Position numbers and translations under genes: made by a program
The notes under the pieces: generated by a model
Databases searched by the model: none
Told to the model about the DNA's origin: nothing
Seen by the model: the letters and a program-made list of their open reading frames with translations, nothing else
Shown: positions 35,101 to 42,363 of the stretch, in pieces
How positions within the stretch are numbered: the stretch's first letter is position 1
Layout of the letters: the number at the start of each line of letters is the position of its first letter
Assembly (NCBI RefSeq): GCF_007713465.1
Contig: NZ_VMSG01000037.1
Coordinates: 1 to 49,334, forward strand
DNA from: Pseudomonas sp. H3(2019)
Lineage (GTDB): Bacteria > Pseudomonadota > Gammaproteobacteria > Pseudomonadales > Pseudomonadaceae
Reading direction: 5' to 3'
Length of the DNA: 49,334 nt

Positions 35101-36723
35101 CCAGATCTGGACATTGTATTTGAATTCGGACGCTTTGAAGTCAGAGACTACAATAGGCTTACCGTTTTCATCATCCAGGCAAAACGAAAGATCAGCCCGA
35201 GTACCAAGTCCGCAGTACAATTCGATGATGTTTGGGTTGTGGGTGTAGCTATATAAAACATAATGAAAATAGTCTTCGACCTCGCCGTATTCCGCTTTTA
35301 AGCTCATTGATAGTTCTTTTACGTTGAAGCTGAATTGATCGAAATCACAAACGCCTTGTATTTGTAATATGTTAGCGCTCTCGATTTTTCCTGCGGTTAC
35401 ACTTTGCCGGCTACTGAAGTTTATGTTCAGTGAAAGAAACTTGCTCAGCTCACCTTCTCGAGTTTGATCAACCGCCGCAACGCCAGAAGGCGGTACACGC
35501 TCTTGGCTAAGTACCGCACGCTCGCTGATCAGGAGTTTGTGCTGTAAACCATATTGATTGGCGAAACGTCCATTGGCCAATACCTTGAGGCTGGCGATGT
35601 TCGGTGGTTGCGGCTCAAACAAGGCATTGCGCGCAGCGAACATCCATCCGTGTTCCTGCTCATCTGTCGTGATTGCTTGCTGCCCAGTGGGCAAATCCGT
35701 GGTGGTAAAGCACACTGCCAGCAGGTCATCGACGTCTTTCCTTACGCCGGCGTAAGTGACGACTACCAATCGGGCAGATTCCTCGGAGGCTTTGGCAAAT
35801 TCCTTTTTCCCCAGGCTCACGGGCGTCGACCAGATCCCGTTCACGGCAAGGTAGGAGAGCTTGGCCTCGATTTGCCATGTGCCCTCTACAGTGATTTCAT
35901 TACCGTCGTTATCCTTGTCCTTGCGGTCCGGGGCCTTTTCCCCCTCGACCTGCACCACCATCAAACGACCGGCGAAAAATACCGGCCGTATCGCCAGTAC
36001 GGTCGCTGAGGCCGGAATGCCGATGGGCTTCCACTCGGTCCAGGCGGCCGGGTTAAGAAACTCACTCGCGGTGTTTAGTTCGACATGCGCCTTGCGCCAG
36101 AAATAACCAAACGGTTGAACTCTTTGCCGGCCAATAAAGTAGTAGTCGGCATTCTTGAAGTCCTCGCCCTTTTTGCCTTGACTGCCCTCGATACTGTCGA
36201 TATAGGCTGATATCACATCGAGGTTGCACACTTCTTCAAACTGCTTCAAGTGCTCTAAGAGTGCCACCTGAACCGAGGCGTCGTTGAGGCTCGCTTGTCC
36301 AAGGTTGTTTTCCAGTTCCTTGAACGAGTCAGACTTTTTCAGGCGCAATGTCGGGTCGATGTAATTTTCCGGATAATCAGCAAGCATCTGATAACCGGCC
36401 CAGTCACTGATGTTGCAATAGCGCTGATGCCAGGCCTCCAGTTCCTCTTTTGAAAATGCCTGCGTATGACCCGGTTCCATACCACCGTAAATGGCGCCGA
36501 TGTACTGTTGCAGGCAAGCAATCGCCTCGGCCACTCGCGATGTTTCCAGTTCTTGACCGACCTGACTGTCCAGCAACAGGTATTGATACAAGTCATCCAG
36601 CGACGTCAGGTTCAACTTGTTTGGACGAGCTTCATCTTCCTTCGGTGCCACTTGCCCCAGATAGAAGTCTGCCAGGGCCATGCAACGACTTTCTTCCAAT
36701 GTACCAATAATGGATTTGTCCAT
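32107..36723 (-). CDS. Tc toxin TcA second subunit (TcaB/TcdA C-terminal-like)
   Basis: 1538 residues. Order seen: N-terminal helical shell part (1-~230), a neuraminidase-like/beta region with receptor-binding domains (~230-700), a shell part ('FHLPFLIAHRLCEARDYHESQRWYQYIFNP', ~760-800), long pore-forming helices (~1040-1240) whose Ala/Val-rich stretch at ~1105-1165 is the likely membrane tip, and a TcB-binding C-terminal domain. It completes the TcA pentamer with the TcaA-like subunit. ATG follows AGGAGA. Composition is uneven: residues ~390-660 and ~1100-1180 are encoded by more AT-rich DNA, suggesting module exchange. Confidence 0.93.
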   Translation of the reverse strand: MDKSIIGTLEESRCMALADFYLGQVAPKEDEARPNKLNLTSLDDLYQYLLLDSQVGQELETSRVAEAIACLQQYIGAIYGGMEPGHTQAFSKEELEAWHQRYCNISDWAGYQMLADYPENYIDPTLRLKKSDSFKELENNLGQASLNDASVQVALLEHLKQFEEVCNLDVISAYIDSIEGSQGKKGEDFKNADYYFIGRQRVQPFGYFWRKAHVELNTASEFLNPAAWTEWKPIGIPASATVLAIRPVFFAGRLMVVQVEGEKAPDRKDKDNDGNEITVEGTWQIEAKLSYLAVNGIWSTPVSLGKKEFAKASEESARLVVVTYAGVRKDVDDLLAVCFTTTDLPTGQQAITTDEQEHGWMFAARNALFEPQPPNIASLKVLANGRFANQYGLQHKLLISERAVLSQERVPPSGVAAVDQTREGELSKFLSLNINFSSRQSVTAGKIESANILQIQGVCDFDQFSFNVKELSMSLKAEYGEVEDYFHYVLYSYTHNPNIIELYCGLGTRADLSFCLDDENGKPIVVSDFKASEFKYNVQIWELRKDLHLSPRQRETLASFRRPGIIQGAGFTVFKDGKYTPITNNNNRLYVSKDQGTATLALKILEGATVLPGKWEELRTLSGWLQTPWIEYRWTGEPVGKKLSVVWGESADGRFGRDRYDIQTKQVPHASSVPLLDKQVSGAQFLNIQPLNLATLKWIRLNSRFGPELVAKAAISIDEVLSRATQNSLEPQPTGVTPPMAPIDFNSAHGTFYWELFFHLPFLIAHRLCEARDYHESQRWYQYIFNPHIRTSPAGETPSSDRYWLCRPLLEKGDIGFEAQGLVDPDAIAFSNRIHYRKTIFVAYVRCIIAHADSLYRRLTRDSLAAAKLQYVRALSLMGTAPTAKAMSHWVPRSAEEILKPKPKAEPATLALKTFAQSLDVHVANLPARVVGTPDFEILALDVFRPATNDQLLGIWQYIEECLWNMRHSLTIDGKPMSLALYAPPTNPLDLLRAQAGGSSGASRNAGGWLNIPHYRFRTMLATAQNAVQTLIGFGREVRQLMELRDRGQLEELQQSHVIALGAHAKTIQEETIKQLEASEAALKHSQKMIQDRADHYDGLNENWLLFPEIGGDALALAGKLSSFSAVVPETAGGAADAAPNLTVAVAVASLPPVAFSVVGGQQNGATVNKSGSALARAGGLAYAGGEAAQRTAFYLRRGQEWSFAEAQANSELQVVAEQLKAHQHTLKAARASLAQTQKANEQAQELYSFYKTRATNVELYRWLLSQMATLYFQTYDAVVGLCLSAEASWQYEVGDFDTQVIRPNVWMDNRHGLSAGESMLLDLLRLERLFLERNERRLELTKTISLRNLFEQGQYTPEKTWGSVISDLEKGKLDFEFSQKLFDSDYPGHYCRQITTVALSLPVVLGPYQDVRATLIQTGSTTVLKANVDSLEYLYGERNQMPPPDILLNLRSHQEVGISHGQDDAGLHQLTFGDERYLPFEGTGAVSSWRLHLPRSNKSDEQVKLIKGLTDIIVQVRYLAKSGGTTYTEAVLDKLGD

Positions 36724-36774
36724 TGTTTTTCTCCTGTGGTGCGGTAGGCCGCACTGCAGTATCCGGGTGATGAA

Positions 36775-36831
36775 GCCCCTAACTGAATCAGGTACACATC
36801 AATAACTGATGGTCATTCAGTAGTATGGGGC
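36775..36831 (-). other. Imperfect inverted repeat between TcaA-like and TcaB-like genes
   Basis: GCCCCT-AACTGAAT (36775-36788) pairs with ATTCAGT...GGGGC (36815-36831) around a ~26-base loop in the 155-bp gap of the toxin message. No T-tract follows in the leftward direction, so it is more likely an mRNA-processing or stabilising hairpin than a terminator. Confidence 0.5.
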
Positions 36832-36878
36832 CTACTTATTTGAACGTGATGTTCTGACGCGTCTGGAGCAAAAGCCGA

Positions 36879-39800
36879 TTAACTTTTTTCGACAACTTCT
36901 ATCGTGTAGAAGGGCGCAGGCAGCCACGCTGACTTCAGCTGTCCATCCACGTAAAATCCAGCATTTAGCGTGTGTTTGCCGACTGCCAGGGCCGGTCCGA
37001 ACTGAATCCGCCAGCGGCCGTCCTTGCCCACTGTTCCCTGGGCGTAAATCGTCGTCGATCCAGGCTCTTTGACCACTCGAACCTCTACGCCAGGCAACCC
37101 CAATCCTTCAACCCAGGACTCGGGCCTGACTTTGATAAATACATCAGGAACAGGGGCAGGGCTCACGATCTGCACCTTGGCAACAAAATCCGTCACCGTA
37201 ACCTCGACATCCGGTGCCCACGCCTCGGTGGTGTCGATATGCCGTTGCTTGACCGAGAACACATGCGGCCCCATCGATAATGGTTCGGCAAACCTCACGG
37301 ACCATGTCCCGTCATCCCTTACACTGGTCCGTGCCAGCAGCACGCCCTCTCGGCCCTCGAACACATAGATCTGGGCCGACGGGCTGCCGGTGCCGATGAG
37401 CAACGGCTGAACCTCCACGATATTGCTATCGGTGGGATCGGGATACAGCAGTACCGGTGGCGGTGCATCCAGGCGCCCCGGCAACACCAATCGCTGATCG
37501 AGTCGGTTGCAGTAGAACGTCAAGTCGAAGGTGCCGTTGCGCAGGTCCTTGCAGTCAATGTTCCAGCTGAGCGTTTTTTCATCGCCGATCATGACGTAGG
37601 CGCCGGTGGGCGGGCTGAAGATCATCCCCAGCCCCTTCGCGGACATTTCACCGTTCCAGGCCAGCATCGCACGGGCGTCTTGAAGGTCGACCGATGGCGG
37701 CAGTTCGATCTCAAGTGTGTAGGTTCGACCTCGGATGAAGGCCAAGGGCTCTCTTGCGGACACCTGAGTGACTACCGCAGTCGTTGTGGTGTCGGTCAAT
37801 TTGAACGTCCACTCAATCGGTGGGACGACCTTAAGATCGAACGTGCGTTCATCCCCACCCGTTGGGGTACCGCGGACTGCGGTCACCACGTAGTCCCCTG
37901 CTTTTTCGGCCTCGAAAGGATAAGTGGAGCGCCCCAGTGCATCGGTCGGATAGCAAACGGGTTCTGTTGCCTTCTTGCTGGTCGCATCGGTGACCGTCCA
38001 CCAGACCGGGCAATTGGCAATCAGCCTCGCCTGGTTATCGGCCCGTTCCCTGACCGCGACCCACAATAGGGTCGGTGTGCCTGAGTCCGCCACTGGATAC
38101 AGATAATCCGACGATTCGCCGTGAATCATCGCAGCGCTGGCCACGTCAACTTCAAGCCGCTGCTCGCCCATCGTGACCTTGGCGGTGTACGTCTGCTTTC
38201 CTGCTGCCGGTGCGGCCACGGTCCATTGCGCGATGCCTTCCGACGATGTTGTGTCAGATCCGATTGATGTACCTTCGGAGAAAAACTCGACGCTTATGTT
38301 GGGCGAAGGCTGTTTGCCCAGGCTGATGACATGACAGCGGAGCACCAGCGGCTGCCCGACGACGGCCATCGACGCCACCTCCAGGAGCTTGATAAAGGGT
38401 TTGTCGACAAAGGTGATGTTATTGATGACCAGCGAATCCTTGGTGCTGTAACTCGCCACCAGATTCGCTTTCTCCACAGGCTCGATGCTTTTGACTCGGG
38501 TTCTGGCGATGCCTTCCTCATCGGTCATTGCCACCAGTGGATCAGCAACGACACCCTGCCCGGCAAACGTCACGGTACGGCCCACCCCAGGGTTTCGATG
38601 CTGATCTACAAGCTTCACAAACACTGGGAAATACGCCTGCCCACCGGCCAAAAATGTTTCATCCGGTGCAGGGTCATCAGAGCTGTCAAGGCTGAAGTCT
38701 AGCGAGAGTTCCTCGCAATCAATCAGAATTTTCGGTGCGTAAACCACCTGAGACAGACCATAGGTGCCCTTGACTTGCACGGCGCCCATCCACGGTCCTT
38801 TCTCCGGTTTGAAGCGAACCACCGCACGCCCCTCATGATCGGTGATAGACACTGTCTCCATCAGCCCTGGGCGATCGCAGCTCCAGGTCACGGTGATGTT
38901 CGGTAATACCTGGTTGGTAAGATCACGCAGCGTCAACTCGATCAGTGCGACTTGATTATTCACATTGGCAATCAGGGTGTCGTTGATGCACCGAATGTCG
39001 TGAGTCACGCTTTGGCCGAGTTCGCCGAGTTCGCCGTGTGTCTGAGGCTGACCCTGCACGCTCGACTCGGACAAACTCCCCAGCACCTGTTCTGCTGCGT
39101 TGCGGCAAGCATACTTGTCGCTGTCCGGAGTGAGCGCGCCCAGGCCGATGATGGCTTTGGCATCCAGCCCGCTGCTGGTCGCCAGCCCACGGATGCGGAT
39201 CAGCGTGTCCAGGGTGGGCAAGTCGCGGACCACCGGCATTGACGGACTCAGGTAGAGGATGCACTCGAGCACCTCCCGCACTCCCCACTTCACGACTTCT
39301 GCCAGCTTGCTCGCCGCCGAATCACGGATCAGGCGCAAGTCTTCGGGCGTCAGGTAGGTCGGCAAACCATTGACCAGTTCCAGGTAATTGAGCAGCTGTT
39401 CAGCGGGCTGCCCGGTGTGGGTCACCATTCGCTGGAACAGCGTCAGGTAATACAAGGAACTGAGGGTGAGCGTTTCCGGGTGCTTGAGACCGAGCCACTG
39501 CCAGTTCTGTCGAGTGGTCAGGGCTACCAGCATTGCTGAACTGAGCCCCAGCTGCTGAACAACGTCTGCGCGCCGTAGCAGATGCGCCAGCAGATTCAGC
39601 ACCTCATCACCGACATTGATCTTGTCTGTGCCTGACGTGACCGCCTCCAGCGCCCGTGTAGTCTCCAGGAGCAATAGATAAACGCCGCCCTTGTTGACCC
39701 ATTTTAGTAACGGCAGTACCAGGTCCTGGGACAGGTTCAAATACACGGACAGACTTTCCTGGATCACTGCATTTTGAGCATCCCTTGCTTGCAACAGCAG

Positions 39801-42053
39801 CGCCAGAATCCCCGCACAGGCCTGTTCAACGTCTGCTGGAGGGACCTTCGCCAAGGTGACCGCCGCTTGAATTTCGCCGCGTGCCAGCCGCTCGTAATCA
39901 TCCGCCTCGTTGGTCAGGCTCAGGACCAGACCGTCGTGGTCGACCACTTCTTCGAGCAGCTCCAGCCATCCCTCATATTCGTTATTATTATTTGTCGGTA
40001 CGCCGGCCGCCCGAAGCGCCTCTTCAGAGAACCGCACTGGCAGCAGCCGCTTGTGGACCTCTTGCAGTAAGGTGATGTCTGCTTCGGTTGCCATGGGAGG
40101 GGCAATCACTGGCGCCACATGCTGTACCAGCCAAGACACGCTCAGGGCATTGTCCTGGCACCATTGAACGCACGATTGCACGGCATGCATCACACTCAAT
40201 ACATCACCGACACTGCTGGCTCCGCTGACCCGCAGACGGGGTTCGTCCAATACCCGCTGAAGCAATTCACTCCCGCCACGCTCACTCAATGCCTCCAGCA
40301 ATGTCCCCAACTCAATGGCACTGATGCGCAGAAAAGAGGCCAGCAACACCACGCGATAAAAGCTCGAGAGTATTGGCAGGCTGCGTTGCAGTTCGCCCGT
40401 CAGGTTGTAGCTCTTGGCTACGAAGCGCGCCAAATAGCGCCAGGTCTCCTGATTGATCCCCAGGCTGCTGCAAATCTGATCGACGGTGCGCTTGTCGGCA
40501 CGGGTTTGCGGTTCGATTGAGAAATGGCTGTCATCGAGCATTAAAGGCTTATCAAACAACGCCTGAGCATTGAAAATCCGGTCGAATTGCGAAGGCTCCT
40601 CCCCACGTCCGTAAGGGGAAATCTCATCAATCAGGGCCGCGAACTGCTCGGCAGAACACTTGAATCGCAGCCGAAACTCCTGGAACAAACCGATGGCCCG
40701 AAGGGTGTTGTGAGTGATCCTGAATGGCTGGGCCGCCGACGTGTGTGCCGGGTCCTGCGAATCGACGACAGTGTCGGCTCGTTGCTCCGCCCGGATCGCG
40801 GCCATGACCAACCGATCACACTGGTCAGGGGGCAATTTCAGCCAGCGGTTCAGACGCAACATCCGGTTCATCCGCTCAAAACGGTTGTCTGTAGCGTTGG
40901 TCAGCCTCCGTGTGGCGCTCGTGCCCGGAAGTGACAGGTCCATCGCAACGGCCGCGCCCTCGTTGATGAACACCGAGCCAAATACCTTGGGTGAAGCCGG
41001 CGGAGCCACGCTCTCGGTCACATTGTTTGAGCGCTGCGACAGGCAGTCTTCGATCGACAACAAGGACGTCAGCGTCTGCGCATCAATCGAGGTCTGGGCG
41101 CAGAAATGCACCGAGTCCAGCAAATTCGTGCCGGTGGAGCCAAAGTTGTCTTTGTAGAACTTTTCAAGTTTGGGAGAGGGAGTGGACGCGGGAAGAAAAT
41201 TCTCGGTCAGCAGCCGTTGCCCTTGTGGGCCGATATTGCAGGACTGATGAAGTGCAATGTCCGACAAATTGCCGTGTGCCCCCGGCTGCTTGAAGTACGG
41301 GGCCGTCAGGTCGATGGTACGCACCACTTCCCCCAATGACAGCTTGTTCTGCGCCAAGACCAGTTTCCATTGTTCGGCATACCACTCGAACGGCATGGAC
41401 CGATGTGGAAACCGTGTTTCCAGTAATCGGTCATCGACCACCTGATCCTTCAATACCTCAGGGCCGATGAAGGTTTTGATAATGCTTTCGAGCACCTCAT
41501 TGACCAGCGTAACCGTCGGTTTGATCTGAAACATGCTCACCGAATCAATGATGAGTCGGGTGAGATCCGGTCGTCGATCAGCGAGGCAAATGAGCCCGGC
41601 TCCACCCGCTGCGCGCTTCTCCAGGTCCCATGCCAGCAGCACCAACCTCACGCAATAGGCTGCGGGCGAGATGCTTGAGTCCGGGCTTTGCGAAGGGCTG
41701 CAGTTCTCCCAGTCGAGACTGAATAAACCGTCTAAAGTGGGCGTCTCCACCTGCGCCCGGACCCCGGTACGATGCAACGGATTGGGCGGGGTCCGGGTCA
41801 CCAAACGCTGCTCACGAAACGCGCGAGCGGTATGCACCGCCAGACTCGACGCTCTGTCCAGCAGCACCTGGGCATCACGGCTGTGTAGTCCGAATGTCTC
41901 CACTACACCCTGGGTCCCCATTTTCAGCAGGTCAAACACCGACCCTCCGTCTGTGACAAAGCGCTCGTAGCGACGCATGGTCGACAGCTCACCAGTGCCC
42001 GATGAGAGTTCGAAAAGCTGATTGAGAGGGGAGTCGGTGAAATCCTTGCTCAT
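36879..42053 (-). CDS. Tc toxin TcA first subunit (TcaA-like, VRP1) with Ig-like extension
   Basis: 1724 residues from MSKDFTDSPLNQLFEL, with GGAGA upstream. The first ~1020 residues are the helical VRP1/TcaA shell ('LLKMGTQGVVETFGLHSRDAQVLLDRA', 'SPAAYCVRLVLLAWDLEKRA'). The last ~700 residues are a chain of Ig-like domains: Big_1-like modules ('VTWSCDRPG...DHEGRAVVRFKP', 'VTFAGQGVVADPLVAMTDEEGIARTRV'), and at ~1525-1724 two modules of the 'GTGSPSAQIYVFEG...DGTWSVRF' type related to the repeats at 3-698. Photorhabdus TcaA is about 1100 residues, so the Ig chain is an added part that could extend the receptor-binding shell. First gene of the leftward operon. Confidence 0.92.
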   Translation of the reverse strand: MSKDFTDSPLNQLFELSSGTGELSTMRRYERFVTDGGSVFDLLKMGTQGVVETFGLHSRDAQVLLDRASSLAVHTARAFREQRLVTRTPPNPLHRTGVRAQVETPTLDGLFSLDWENCSPSQSPDSSISPAAYCVRLVLLAWDLEKRAAGGAGLICLADRRPDLTRLIIDSVSMFQIKPTVTLVNEVLESIIKTFIGPEVLKDQVVDDRLLETRFPHRSMPFEWYAEQWKLVLAQNKLSLGEVVRTIDLTAPYFKQPGAHGNLSDIALHQSCNIGPQGQRLLTENFLPASTPSPKLEKFYKDNFGSTGTNLLDSVHFCAQTSIDAQTLTSLLSIEDCLSQRSNNVTESVAPPASPKVFGSVFINEGAAVAMDLSLPGTSATRRLTNATDNRFERMNRMLRLNRWLKLPPDQCDRLVMAAIRAEQRADTVVDSQDPAHTSAAQPFRITHNTLRAIGLFQEFRLRFKCSAEQFAALIDEISPYGRGEEPSQFDRIFNAQALFDKPLMLDDSHFSIEPQTRADKRTVDQICSSLGINQETWRYLARFVAKSYNLTGELQRSLPILSSFYRVVLLASFLRISAIELGTLLEALSERGGSELLQRVLDEPRLRVSGASSVGDVLSVMHAVQSCVQWCQDNALSVSWLVQHVAPVIAPPMATEADITLLQEVHKRLLPVRFSEEALRAAGVPTNNNNEYEGWLELLEEVVDHDGLVLSLTNEADDYERLARGEIQAAVTLAKVPPADVEQACAGILALLLQARDAQNAVIQESLSVYLNLSQDLVLPLLKWVNKGGVYLLLLETTRALEAVTSGTDKINVGDEVLNLLAHLLRRADVVQQLGLSSAMLVALTTRQNWQWLGLKHPETLTLSSLYYLTLFQRMVTHTGQPAEQLLNYLELVNGLPTYLTPEDLRLIRDSAASKLAEVVKWGVREVLECILYLSPSMPVVRDLPTLDTLIRIRGLATSSGLDAKAIIGLGALTPDSDKYACRNAAEQVLGSLSESSVQGQPQTHGELGELGQSVTHDIRCINDTLIANVNNQVALIELTLRDLTNQVLPNITVTWSCDRPGLMETVSITDHEGRAVVRFKPEKGPWMGAVQVKGTYGLSQVVYAPKILIDCEELSLDFSLDSSDDPAPDETFLAGGQAYFPVFVKLVDQHRNPGVGRTVTFAGQGVVADPLVAMTDEEGIARTRVKSIEPVEKANLVASYSTKDSLVINNITFVDKPFIKLLEVASMAVVGQPLVLRCHVISLGKQPSPNISVEFFSEGTSIGSDTTSSEGIAQWTVAAPAAGKQTYTAKVTMGEQRLEVDVASAAMIHGESSDYLYPVADSGTPTLLWVAVRERADNQARLIANCPVWWTVTDATSKKATEPVCYPTDALGRSTYPFEAEKAGDYVVTAVRGTPTGGDERTFDLKVVPPIEWTFKLTDTTTTAVVTQVSAREPLAFIRGRTYTLEIELPPSVDLQDARAMLAWNGEMSAKGLGMIFSPPTGAYVMIGDEKTLSWNIDCKDLRNGTFDLTFYCNRLDQRLVLPGRLDAPPPVLLYPDPTDSNIVEVQPLLIGTGSPSAQIYVFEGREGVLLARTSVRDDGTWSVRFAEPLSMGPHVFSVKQRHIDTTEAWAPDVEVTVTDFVAKVQIVSPAPVPDVFIKVRPESWVEGLGLPGVEVRVVKEPGSTTIYAQGTVGKDGRWRIQFGPALAVGKHTLNAGFYVDGQLKSAWLPAPFYTIEVVEKS

Positions 42054-42144
42054 CGTATTTCTCCAGCAAACCAGGGACACGAAAGGGGGAGTGAATCGGC
42101 GATTTCCCTGTGGTGTTTTCTACGCGGAGTGCTGATTTGTGCCT

Positions 42145-42164
42145 ACCTGTTAGATCTGACAGTC
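42145..42164. promoter_or_regulatory. lux/las-box-like operator, site C (TcaA side)
   Basis: ACCTGTTAGATCTGACAGTC: CT-N12-AG with an imperfect dyad, centred 101 bp before the TcaA-like start codon. It matches the middle of las-type boxes (CAGATCTG-like) closely. Confidence 0.6.
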
Positions 42165-42207
42165 CTGACGAACGGTCATCACTTCCAGCATTTTCTTCAC
42201 CGAGATT

Positions 42208-42231
42208 ATTGGCGATTAAAACGCTGCCAAT
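42208..42231. promoter_or_regulatory. 24-bp dyad ATTGGC-N12-GCCAAT
   Basis: Perfect six-base arms with a 12-base AT-rich spacer, placed midway between the two lux-box-like sites. It is a possible site for a second dimeric regulator; none in the window can be named as its ligand. Confidence 0.4.
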
Positions 42232-42262
42232 CCAACTGACTCAATCTAGGAAATGTCCATCA

Positions 42263-42282
42263 ACCTGTCAGGTTTGACAGGT
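42263..42282. promoter_or_regulatory. lux/las-box-like operator, site B (TcB side)
   Basis: ACCTGTCAGGTTTGACAGGT is a perfect 8-4-8 inverted repeat of CT-N12-AG form, very like the classical lux box in its outer ACCTGT/ACAGGT halves. It is centred 91 bp before the TcB ATG. Confidence 0.68.
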
Positions 42283-42363
42283 CACAGAGATCCCCCTCGT
42301 CTGTTACGTTGAGTCCATCCGGGCGGTCTGCCCGCTCTCAGCGTTGTCACGGTGGACACTTCG

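Larger units (their letters stand above)
42054..42363. promoter_or_regulatory. Divergent promoter region of the Tc toxin operons
   Basis: 310 bp, less GC-rich than its flanks. It holds two lux-box-like dyads (42145, 42263) and a third dyad between them (42208). Candidate -10 boxes lie 35 bp from the centre of each lux-box-like site: TACGTT at 42305-42310 for TcB (with a TG one base upstream) and TAGAAA on the minus strand at 42117-42122 for TcaA. This spacing fits an activator bound over the -35 region at both promoters. Confidence 0.6.
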
